Positions 23,087 through 32,919 of a DNA stretch of 49,508 nucleotides are shown piece by piece (within the stretch, counting starts at the first letter, position 1; each line of letters opens with the position of its first letter). The position numbers were made by a program, and so were the translations under genes. Origin of the DNA: Gnetum montanum (Eukaryota; Streptophyta; Gnetopsida; Gnetales; Gnetaceae). The stretch is taken from assembly GCA_015680685.1 (NCBI GenBank), contig MNCI01007777.1, positions 1-49,508 on the forward strand, read 5' to 3'. The notes beneath the pieces are model-generated. The model ran no database searches. It was not told where the DNA came from and saw only the letters and a program-made list of their open reading frames with translations.

Positions 23087-23100
23087 TTGGCTCCTCTTTG
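23087..23100 (-). promoter_or_regulatory. polypurine tract of element B
   Basis: On the minus strand CAAAGAGGAGCCAA abuts the 3' LTR. The same place in element D (35022-35035) reads CAAAGAGAAACCAT. This is the expected location and composition of the plus-strand primer. Confidence 0.6.
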
Positions 23101-24734
23101 TTGACATCTAGAGGAATCCACCTAAGAGGCATCGACAAAGAAGTACAAAACACCATGACCAATCAAGTACCAAGCATTGTCCGTCGGCCTCTGGCTAAAT
23201 GTCATCACACTGTATTCGAAAGTACATGGGATTGGGGAAATATAGTTCAAGATGCAAGGGAATTGGTTATGACCTGGGGAATCAAGAGTTAATAAAGGGT
23301 TATAATTGCTGTTGGAATTGTGGGAGAGGAATGCTCTCACGTGAACGAGCCATATTTTTGGTCCTTGTCAATAGCTAGTTTTTAGCAAACTTTGAACCAA
23401 GACATAGGAGGTGCATTCCTTGGAGAAACGGGACTCTTATAGAGTGTTTATGGGAGCACATTCTAAATAGCCAAAACCACACGATGATGTGCAACATGAT
23501 CTTTTGAGACACAAGTGTAACTATTTTTCTAAGATAATTGCCTTCCCACCTAGGGGTTGTATGAGAAGAGCCAATGGTCTTTGGTCTATGATGTCGATGG
23601 GGTCATGAAGACCTTTTTTGTGCATTTTGCTCTTTGATCTTTTTTGTTCCTTCCCTTTTTTGTTTCGTGCATTTTTTTGGTTTGTTTTTGTTCTTTTTGT
23701 TCTTTTTGAAAGAGCTTGCTTTCAGTGCTATACTCGTGCTCATGGGCTTACATTTGTGTCATGTACCATGTACTATGTTTTTCGTTGCAACTACTTAGAG
23801 AATCATAGTGTACAATAGTGTATCAAGAGCTTTGGGGTGAGTAGAATGTATCAAGGGGGTGTATTCGAATAGGATAAGGGTAACATGATGGGGAATAGGG
23901 AATGTATCAGGAGTTGGGAATGTACTTATGAATGGATTGATTAACCCAGTTGTGTGCATCAGGAAGAATGTGATACCTTATCATCATGATGAATTGCATC
24001 TGTGCACGAATGCCCTAGGGGTGTCATCCTACAAACACAACTCTAAGAAGACAAGAAAGCCACAAATGATTTAGTTAACTAATTACTTTAAACTTGAAAA
24101 CAACCAAGGAGATGGAGCCATCATGTGCAATTTCAAAGTAGACAGATTTATGAACATCATCAGCTTCATCAAGGTCCATGAAACAGATTATGCAGCAAGT
24201 CTTTTTGGAGCATGTACAGCCAATTGCAGCAACATATATTTTCAAGTATTTTTTTCTTCATTGATGATGTCACCAATTTATAGTCTTAGTAGAATGTTGT
24301 GGGTTAGTTTCACATCATAACCCTTTGGACAGTGCCAATGTAGCATTGTAGCGGATGGTGCAATGCTAGTTTATAGTTGTAGCAGATAGTGAAGAGGCAA
24401 ACCAATTTATAGTCTTAGCGGACTCTACATGCTAGTTTTATGTCATGGCAGACAAACGTGGTAGTTTAGTGTCATACCGGACAGAGTTCTATGGTATCAG
24501 TTTACTGTCATGACACTAGGACACTTTATGGTACCAATTTCAAGTCATAGCTCTAGGACCATTCTATGGTATCAGTTTTAGGTCGTGATGCCAAGACCGT
24601 TCTATGGTATCAGTTTTAGGTCGTGATGCCAAGACCGTTCTATGGTATCAGTTTTAGGTCATGATGCCAAGACTGTTCTGTGGCATCAGTTTTAGGTTGG
24701 GATGCTAAGACTGTTACGTACCTCAAGTTAATCA
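23101..24734 (-). other. 3' untranslated region of element B
   Basis: Between the end of integrase and the polypurine tract. The first 60-70 bp next to the tract are shared with element D (35036-35100). No coding region recognised; a minisatellite occupies 24340-24713. Confidence 0.5.
24340..24713. repeat. minisatellite 3' of integrase in element B
   Basis: From 24487 there are six copies of a 37-38-bp unit (starts at 24487, 24524, 24562, 24600, 24638, 24676) containing 'ttctatggtatcagttttaggtc'. Before this, looser copies of 'tagttta..gtc.tagc.gac' begin near 24340. The motif is related to the arrays at 25440-25712, 36415-36700 and 40310-40600. Confidence 0.85.
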
Positions 24735-24866
24735 AACATAGTATCGTTTTAGGTACAGGTAATTTTTAGGATTAGCAAACTCCTTCCCGTCCATGTCAGC
24801 AAGTTTGAATGCTCCGCTATTGTACACCTTGGTGATTAAGTAAGGCCCTCTTCAACTGTGAGTGTT
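24735..24866 (-). pseudogene. integrase C-terminal fragment of element B
   Basis: The minus strand reads RGPYLITKVY, then FKLADMDGKEFANP and YLYLKRYYV, clearly matching the end of the integrase of element D (37083-36735). The upstream part of integrase and all of RT/RNase H are absent. The tract ends at about 24866, where an intron-like plus-strand sequence begins. Confidence 0.7.
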
Positions 24867-24867
24867 T

Positions 24868-25230
24868 TATTACAGCACTTACTTTTGTATGGTTTTATTA
24901 TTTTTAGTGTTAGTGTTATTGTTCTTCTAGGTTTTGTATTCATGAGTTGTTTTGTTATGCTTACTTGTTTTGTTTTTTTTTGTTCTGTTATAGGGACATG
25001 TTAATGATGGAGCTAGCCCTGGTGGAGCAAGAGCAAATGATGTGGAGGATATTGGGGGTCAACCCCCTCCTAGTACAAATGCATGAGTTTAATTGTTAGC
25101 TTGGATTTAGCTATTAAATATTTTGGCTTTTCAAATGCCTAATGGGAATGTATGAGGGCTGATGTAATCACATGGATTTAATTGTGGTATAAAGTGGTGG
25201 CATTCTACTACCATGTTGACGTTCAATATA
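24868..25230 (+). pseudogene. last exon of an unknown antisense gene inside element B
   Basis: On the plus strand a T-rich stretch ending TTCTGTTATAG (24868-24992) looks like the 3' end of a plant intron. After it, 24993-25086 is open in the frame GHVNDGASPGG, then a Pro-rich end (QPPPSTNA) and TGA. An AT-rich, UTR-like sequence follows. It lies antisense to the retrotransposon, between the integrase remnant and the protease. I do not recognise the protein. A matching first-exon-like piece lies antisense in the equivalent region next to element D (40756-41012). Whether they belong to one gene is inference. Confidence 0.35.
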
Positions 25231-25439
25231 TATATATATTTCTCTTTTTTTGTTGTTTTTCTTATTTTCTTAAGTATATCATAAACATATGCATGTAGCT
25301 GAATGTAAAATGAGTTTCTAGAACACAGAGCAAAACATAAAGCAAATATGTAAAAAAGAAAAGTAACTTGAATATATGAATCGAAATTGCAACTTGTAAC
25401 ATGTAAATGACGATTTGACATAACATAGCGAATGTTTGT

Positions 25440-25712
25440 AGACTTGCAACATATTGAACTCTAGTTTAATGCCATTTCGGGCCATGCACATTAGTGTAAA
25501 TTCATGGTGTACTGTGTTGAAAAGGAAAGAGGGATTACTAGTTTTAGGCCATAGTGGGCCGAAAGTGATAATAGTTTTAGGAAACCTAAAAGGGACCAGC
25601 CATTTCTAGCCATGGCTAGTTTAACATCATTGCAAACGTTTGCTAGTAGTTTAACGTTGTACTGGACAGTTGGTAGTTTAACATCATTCCAGACGCGTGG
25701 TAGTTCATCCTA
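25440..25712. repeat. minisatellite between protease and deleted pol of element B
   Basis: Loose tandem copies of a 'ctagttta...tcatt...gac' motif, e.g. near 25455, 25543, 25615, 25650 and 25675. The same family of motif occurs 5' of RT in element D (40310-40600). Confidence 0.6.
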
Positions 25713-25736
25713 GTTATTGAGTTGCTTTTTAATCCT

Positions 25737-26834
25737 TCATAGTTTGACGTGAGGGGTAGGACATGTAGGTACAATCTTATACTCACCTTCTCCTTCACTA
25801 GTGATGTCAAAAGGTAGATCTAACCAAGAGACGTCAGTGGGAATGGCTCCTATATCTGTGTTGTTTAGTGCTTCCTCAGTTTTAGTAGGATCATGAGTTA
25901 ACAGTTGGTTCATGTCTTGAAGTGCAGTCATGGTTTCTTGTTTAGGCTTAGAGAACTCAACCTTTAACCCTTGATCCATTCTAGGTTGCGAGGAGGTGAG
26001 TGATGTTGTCGTATTCCCATGTATGATGATTTCACTACCCTTGTAAGGTAGGTGGATTTCTTGATGGATTGGTGAGGATACGGCTCCAAGTTGAGCTAAC
26101 CAAGGTTGTCCTAGAATTAGATTTAACCCTGGCACTTCATCAACCACTACGAATTTAGCTGATGTGGGGAACTAGTCCCTTGCTATGAAATCCAAGGTAA
26201 CCATGCTTTTTACCACGGCATGGGAACCATTGAAGGATTTTAAGAAAGAAGTTGTTGTGGGCTGTATTTGCTCTATAAGCCCCAGTTTTTTGATGATAGG
26301 AAAAGGTATTACATTTGTTGCTGCACCGTCATCGACATGCACCCTATGTATCTTGAATTGGTTGACTTGTATTGTTATGAACATAGGGATTGTAGTGACT
26401 TCTCCCATTTTCTCATCCCACTTAATGTCATTAGCATGGAACTCTAGGGACGTGGGCCTTGATTCTTGAGGTTGTGGGGACAGTACTGCATAAATGGAAG
26501 GCTCATCTACAGGAAGGTCCTCACTAATTGGAATCGACATCAACATACGTATGAGAGCTTCCCGATGTACTTGTGAAGTCATTACTAGATCGTACAGGCT
26601 TAAGGAAGTATTCTTTTGTTTCAAAGCCTATGTGACTTTGGTCAATGCACTCACTAGGTCCTTACCATTTGGGGTGCTCTTGTCTATGGATACTTGGTCC
26701 ATATGACCCAACATTCGTATCTCTCGTGAAGGGATTTTTGCATTGGTAACTGGGGATGTTGAGTTTGGGACCTTGTGAGTGCTGGTATTCTTGTCTTGAG
26801 GACTTGTGCTAGGCTCACCGGTGGATGGAACCAT
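25737..26834 (-). pseudogene. Tat-like protease region of element B
   Basis: Three open stretches on the minus strand (26834-26628, 26624-26172, 26147-25737) separated by single stops form one reading. The first two hold a Ser/Thr/Pro-rich linker, then VHVDDGAATNVIP (near 26345-26310), the position of the retropepsin catalytic Asp, here Asp-Gly-Ala. The third holds LNLILGQPWLAQLGAV and IHQEIHLPYKG, typical of the protease C-terminal half. The protein ends GEYKIVPTCPTPHVKL and a stop. The enzyme would cut Gag-Pol. Broken only by a few stops, so B is younger than A. The matching region of A (32109-32648) lacks the Asp-Gly-Ala. Confidence 0.75.
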
Positions 26835-29129
26835 AGGAATAGCATTTAGCAGTATGGGCTTCGGTGGTCCTAATTTGTGCTCATGATGTTCTCTTCCCAG
26901 GTGCTCTCTTGTGAGCCTATTAGCAAGGTGCTCTTGTAAGGGTCACGGGGGAATTGTAGGGGGTTGCATGTCAAGGTGTTTTGGTACCCAGATCATAAAG
27001 GGAGTGGGTTTTTTTCTGATGGTGTGGTTGTTGTTGCAATAGAAGGAGGTACATGGATGATGAATGGCTTTTGTGATGCAGGGGATGTGAGTATGATGAA
27101 AGGGGTTTGGTGAGGTGTTGGGGTAGATGTATTTTCAGAAGGCCTGCAAATCAAAAAAGGTTTTTGCGGGACATCCTATCCATTCTCCACATGGATAGTA
27201 TTAATCACATATAGTGCATCATTGGTATTGAGAGGATCCTTGTAGACTCTCATGGGTTGGTTTTGGGGCCCTTACTTGGTTTGCCTCATGAAATACTATT
27301 TCACCCCTATCAATCATGCGTTGTATATCCTATTTTAAGGTGAAACAACAGTCAGTTTAGTGCCCACACCATTGGTGATATTTGCAAAACCTATCCAACC
27401 TAAAGCCTCTTGGAATGGGGGGTTCATTAGCTATTGCTAAAGCTAGGTTCTTAGCCAACTCAGAATCAATCATGTTTTTGGGACACTACAGGAGACATTT
27501 ATTTATGTTTGATTAACTCAGCCCTTAGAAGTTGATCTAACAATTGTGAAGGATTCATAGGCAAGGGTGTATATTGGGCAAGATCCTTTCATTCGAATGT
27601 AGGATTGTGACCCATGTCGGTGTTTTTTATTTGAGGAAGACTCAAGTGTAGGCATAGGTGTGGTTCTTTCATAGCTAGTTGGAGCAGCGGGTTATTTTCC
27701 TTTCTATCCTAGATTGTTAAGTTGGGATGTCTCTACCACCACTACTACTGTTGTTTTAGACTTATCTTTATCTTTTCTCGTATGTTGGTTCCTAAATGCT
27801 GAGTAGGCTGGGTCATTACTTGTTTACACCACCTCTTCTATGCTCTTAATTTGCATGAATGCTTGACTTAAAGTACGAGCACTCAAATAATAAAGTTTTA
27901 ATTTAATAAAGTCATTCATAGTAGCCTTGAGGATTGTAAGAAGGTATGTTTCAGGGATGGGCTTGTGAAGTTCATTCATGGCTGCACTCCATCTTTGGAT
28001 AAATTTTTGTACTGGCACTAACGACGCTTGTTTAATCTGAATCAAGCTATCCAGCGTGGCTTTAGGCTTTAGATTATATTTGAAATAGGTAACAAACTGA
28101 TGTAACAAATCCTCTAAAGAGGATATGGAGTTACGAGCTAAAGCTCGATACTAGTGTAAGGCTTTTCTTGTTAGGGACATAGCAAATACATGCAAGATTA
28201 CATGAGGCTACGCCTCGAGCAGGAGACATTCTAGTCGAAATGTTACTAGGTGGGTGTTTGGATCTCCCTTCCCATTGTATTTGGTCAATTGAGATAATGG
28301 GATTCCCTTCGGCAAGGTTAATGATGAAACTGAAGGGTCAATTCGGTCATCTTGATAGAAGTCCAGCACCTTGACTTCCTCAGTTTTTACATTTTTAAGG
28401 AGCTTTACCTCCTCAGTTAACAAGTGCATCATTTTCTTTGTGTCGTCCACTCTTTGGTGGTAGGTAGCCCAATGGGTTGAGTGGATTGTGATTGATAGTA
28501 ATTTGACTATTGCATTGTTTGTGGAAAGGTAGACTGTTGGATTGTCGATTTTTGTGGCGGAGCGATAGTCAGAGATGGGATTGTGGTGTCGTATGTTATG
28601 GTGAGTAGGTTGGTGTTGCTGAAAAACTATTAAAACACACTGCCCAGCCATAGTTTGCGAGGTGACACCCTCAACATGTTGGGCTGAAGTATTCAAAGGT
28701 GCTCCATGGGTTTGTATTTGTGGTATATAGTGGGTGGATGTGGAAGCTGGTATAACTGAGGGCATCCCAATTACTTGAGGTTAGAAGACTGATCCTCCAT
28801 TTGTTTGAGGAGGGGGTTGTTGAGACTGTACTTGTAGAAGAGAGGTTAGTCAGTATGATGGAGATGGACACATCAGATTGAATGTTGGGCCTAGAGAAGA
28901 TGGGAATGGAAGTGGATACTTCCTATAGAGAAGCCGATGCTCGAGTGTTCGTAGATAAAGGTGGAAGTATGGTCTCTTCCAGGAAAGGTTGGAATAACAA
29001 GTTTGTATGGGCATGGGGACTAACGGTATGGTATGAATCCCCATGCTTGAATTGGGCTACAAATTCATCTTCCTCATCTCCACTTAGAGGCTCTATCGGA
29101 GGTGGTTGTATGGCTTGACTTCTTGCCAT
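26835..29129 (-). pseudogene. gag: Tat-like gag relic of element B
   Basis: Starts at ATG 29129 (reading MARSQAIQPPP, then an acidic DEEDEF stretch) and continues through several frame changes to the capsid-like part at 28765-27824: LTEEVKLLKNVK, VKVLDFYQDDRI, LTKYNGKGDPNTHLVTF, then FVTYFKYNLKPKATL and WSAAMNELH. A zinc-knuckle-like segment with CKYHQWCGH and CCFTLK lies near 27400-27330. A Pro-rich linker leads into the protease reading. Gag forms the particle that holds element RNA. Frameshifts and stops make it non-functional. Confidence 0.7.
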
Positions 29130-29770
29130 GAGAAGCTGAGATATGAGTCGATGATGGTATTTAGAAAGAGGGATTATGTTAAATGCTCTGAGGGAATGAA
29201 ATCATGACCTCCTTTGTAAATAAGCTCATACTTTCACTTTACTTCTCTTTCTACACAATCGATAGGCAATTTAGCTTGAATCTTCACATAGATGAAGTTA
29301 TATTGTTCTGGTGTGAGATTTGCGTAAGTAGGGTCTTTGCCCTATAGCCTAAGTGACTAGCACATAGGGCCTTGAGGGTTTATCTATTCAATAATAGTCA
29401 TGGGTCCCATAGTAGTCATAGGATTCAAAGTTTTAGCCCCAAAGTCAGATATCGGCAGTGTCACTATGTTGATCTGGGAAGATTCCATAGTGAGCATGAA
29501 TAAACTAGGCTGGACAAGCTGAGCGTGTGCAAATTAGCTTGAACATGAGCAAGCTGACAGTGTAAGCAAGCTAACAGAATGAATAAGCTAGCTTGACAAG
29601 ATGGCATGAATAACTGAGGATTGCATGTGAGTAACTGAGGATAGCATGAGTTAGTCAAGCTGGCATGTGTCAGCTAGCTTGACAAGCTAGGCTTCAATTT
29701 TAATACTTGATCTATGTAGCACTTGAACAAGTAACGTGATCAATGTTTTGAAAGGATGGTAAACAAGTTA

Positions 29771-29790
29771 GGCCCTCCTTCTAGTGCCAA
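29771..29790 (-). promoter_or_regulatory. candidate primer binding site of element B
   Basis: The minus strand reads TTGGCACTAGAAGGAGGGCC, five bases after the 5' LTR (spacer 29791-29795). It is the counterpart of 19351-19370 and 42911-42930. Confidence 0.6.
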
Positions 29791-29795
29791 TTTAC

Positions 29796-31426
29796 TATGT
29801 TGACCGAAATCGTCGGCGTGAGGCTGGAAGGGAAAGCAAACGCCGAGAGATTGTTGGAGAGACACAGCTGACGCTGCCTTCATATGAGGGCAAGCTAGAA
29901 AAGGAAACAAAGGTAGAGTGCCTTGGATGGTCTGCATGCAAATCAAACAAGGACTTCCTTGAGCGTAAGCTATGGCCTATGCTAGGGTTATCGTAATTGA
30001 TGATGTACGAAATGCAAATAGAGAATATATAGAACTATATTATAAATAAAGCATAAAGTAAATTTAAATAGAGCAAACAATATAATGGCCAGAAAAATGA
30101 ACTGTATTATACTACTTAGAAAGGATGTGCATTGGTCAAAGCGTAGCTGCACGTGTGGATGGAAAGTCAAGCGCCAATCCCTGGGGTGATGAGTTTCAAA
30201 AGTGCTTAGATGGTAGGAGTCACGTATGCCTGAGCATCCAAAGTTGCTAGTTAGTGCTTCCTAAGTTGTCAACCTTCAAAATTGCCAACCCTGTTTATGT
30301 GAATTGACAAGGTATTTATAAGGTTCGACTAGGCTCGGGTGCGGAACTCATGGATGGAATCAACAGCTGAGAAATGAGAGGAAAATGGATCATGTGACAC
30401 GTGTTTGATGGACAGTTGTGTGTGAATTGGACATGCGCAAGCAAGCTACATTCTTGATCGGATGCACTGTATCTTACAATGTGTTTTATCTTACTCAAGC
30501 TAGCTTACTCTCATGGAAGCACATACAATTTGAAGTGTAAGAGCTTGGCAAGCTCACAAATGATGAAAATTTACAATGCAAATGATAATGTACAACAAGA
30601 GAAATTGACTTCGGCTCGCTTGAAACTTCTCGATCCATAAATTAACTACTGCAGGATGTCGACTTGAGTGTTTTTGTGATTATTTGAGGCACCTTTGTTT
30701 TACCAGAGCTTCTAGTGTGAGTTTATTTTGTCTTGGCGTGTCTCCAGCATTCTCATGGTGTACTCACACTGCTAGTGTGACCGTAGCATGACCTGATGAA
30801 AATGACATGTTTCACACCAATTTTTTGATGTTTGAAGCCTTTTTCTTGAGTACAACTATTTTCTGACTATGGTTGACCCTGAATGCTGAAAATTAAGCTT
30901 GTGTGTGCTTTGATTTGAGCCACTTTTGTTAGCTCATGCTAGACTTATGCTGTCAGCATGAGCTAGAAAAACTTGCAATTCTGGACCTGAAATCTGACAT
31001 TTTAGAGGTTGGGACTTGAAGTTGTCAACAATGAACTCTGAGGATGACTTGCACCTTGGAAATTAGACCATTCTACCTTGGTTTTGAGGCTCTTAGAGTT
31101 GGTCACACTGGACTCACGCTGCCAGTGTGACCTCAGAGTGACCATAGTGTGAGTGAGAAAATTTGTATAATTTGGCTTGAATTTTGAACTCCCAAATGCT
31201 GAAACTGGAAGTGGATAGTAGCAACCCTTGAGGATGACTCGTGCCCTCAGATTGAACCATTTTGACTTGATCTTGAAGTCGTTGGAGTAGCTCATGCTGA
31301 GGGCAAGCTAGCTTGAGAAACCCAGCATGAGTTCCATGTCTTAGTCAAATTTTTGCCTCCCAAAAACTCAAAAGGCTCTGAATTATTCTCGTTTCAAATT
31401 ATTAGGCTGAAATTAGTGGTGTTTCA
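29796..31426 (-). repeat. 5' LTR of element B
   Basis: 1631 bp, left end TATGTTGACC (a mutated TG), right end GTGTTTCA. The right 870 bp align with the 3' LTR (22188-23086). The left 760 bp are present only here. It carries ACGCT-core inverted repeats, e.g. TCACGCTGCCAGTGTGA at 31114-31130. Confidence 0.8.
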
Positions 31427-31431
31427 CTCCT

Positions 31432-32108
31432 CACCTACCTAGAGTATAGTAGTGGGTAATTCATTGGTCCCTTCTCATCTAAGGGCTAATCATGCTGGCA
31501 ACATCAATAGACCCTCTAGGTGGCAACTTGGGAAGCCTAATGAGTGTCTCGTAGATAGAATGATTTGGAAATGTCAATATCAAAGAGTGCCAGGTCTACC
31601 GAAGTTGGTCCCTATATCTATGATCCCCATGGCCAAAACAACTAGAGGCCACAACCAGTAGATTACCACCAAGTGCTAAGGCCCCTGTGTAGGTAAAACC
31701 AACAAAGCCTAAGTCACCTCTATGAGAGATCCATCTCTTAGGATGTATGGAAGAAGTCAAAGCCAAAAAAAACATAACTGATGACAAAGACTTCGTGAAT
31801 ACACTAGCCTAAGTTATGTAAGCATTCAAATAGAAGAACAAAACATTGAGCCTATATGACCTAATCATGATCTAATTTGTTCATTATGAAACACTAGTGT
31901 AGATTTTGACCTCCATTCTTATGATGGACGACATCCCTACAGATAAGAATTCCATCCATACAATGATGTTGCCTCCCATACCATAGGAATTGAGCTCCAC
32001 ATCCTTAGCATTTAATGATGAAGCAATTAAGGTTAACCCTAAGAAGGATGAGGTATAACAGCACCCATGTTCATCACCATATGAGTCAAGCAATGTAAGA
32101 TTCTAAGA
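31432..32108 (+). pseudogene. gag-protease linker of element A after the nested insertion
   Basis: Continues A after the CTCCT duplication. Readings such as KNKTLSLYDLI and VHYETLV near 31830-31900 correspond to KNTSLSLYDLV and VHREALI in element B (26624-26560). Many stops. Confidence 0.5.
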
Positions 32109-32648
32109 GTGCACATCAATAACAGGGTGGAAAAAATTGTAATACCATACATGATTGTTGATAAATTGGGCCTCATGGATCAAATCGAGCCAACAAAAAC
32201 CAAAAACCTGAAATCCTTTAATGGGTCATGTGTCATCATAAAGGGTACTATCACCATAGCCTTCATGGTAGGGGATAAATTCCTGATCACTGTGGAATTC
32301 GTTATCATGGAGGAGATGCTAAGGTTTAACTTAATATTAGGTAGGTTGTGGGTGGCCCAATTACAAGCCATTTCCTCTCTGATCCACCAAGAAATCCACC
32401 TTCCATACAAACGTGGGGAAGTTATCATCCACGGTGATAACACAACCCCTCTTGCTATCAACAACATTGATATGAAGCAAGGGTTAGAGGTGAAGTGTCC
32501 TGATGATGCATCTGTAGCAAAGCACAAGAATGAAACATGTGAGATAGATCCACCTGAACAGGCAATAGAAGCCACTAACCTCCCAAAGGATGCCCTATGT
32601 GTAGAATTTCCCTTCAATGTAGCAAGCGAGGATCAAGGAGACTACTGA
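32109..32648 (+). pseudogene. Tat-like protease fragment of element A
   Basis: Open for 179 codons with clear similarity to the protease of B: KLGLMDQIEPTKT, LKSFNGS, FNLILGRLWVAQLQAI and IHQEIHLPYKRGEVIIHG. Where B has the catalytic Asp-Gly-Ala, A reads INNRVEKIVIP, so the active site is lost. It ends at a stop after DQGDY. An open frame of this length in an inactive copy is probably chance survival. Confidence 0.7.
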
Positions 32649-32919
32649 ATAGTGTAATCTAGGCCCTAGGCACCTCCTAACCCACACTAGGTTAGGAAGC
32701 AACTACACAAATAAGGTGTCCCCTTAGTTCAAAATGCATTAGGAACCTACCTACTATTTGCTTCCACACACCCTGCATCCTACTTCCCACTTACACTTCA
32801 TTAGCATTGTAGCATATTATTCCCATTTAGTTTGATTTCTTAACTTACCATTTATGTTGCCTATGCATTTGATAGCTTAGTGTAGCAATCAAAAATGTCA
32901 GTGGTTGGAACACTGAGAG
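32649..32919 (+). other. region 3' of protease in element A
   Basis: Non-coding, pyrimidine-rich sequence between A's protease and the LTR of D. In B and D this part of the element carries a minisatellite; I see none here. No RT of A was found anywhere in the window. Confidence 0.35.

Larger units (their letters stand above)
22183..31431 (-). mobile_element. element B: Tat-like LTR retrotransposon nested in A, with target duplication
   Basis: Two LTRs in the same orientation (22188-23086 and 29796-31426) enclose minus-strand gag, protease and the end of integrase. The host sequence CTCCT stands on both sides (22183-22187 and 31427-31431), a perfect 5-bp target duplication as made by retroviral-type integrases. 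Either side of the insertion is the gag/protease region of element A. RT, RNase H and most of integrase are missing between 24867 and 25440, so this copy cannot move by itself. Confidence 0.85.

Noticed and set aside
24859-24992. A complete small intron with donor GTGAGT at 24859
   Set aside because: The GTGAGT lies within the integrase-derived reading of the other strand; only the acceptor side looks genuine.
26185-26706. Plus-strand open frames over the protease of B
   Set aside because: Antisense shadows; the minus strand has clear protease motifs.
28882-29118. Plus-strand open frame of 78 codons
   Set aside because: Antisense shadow of the gag start of element B.
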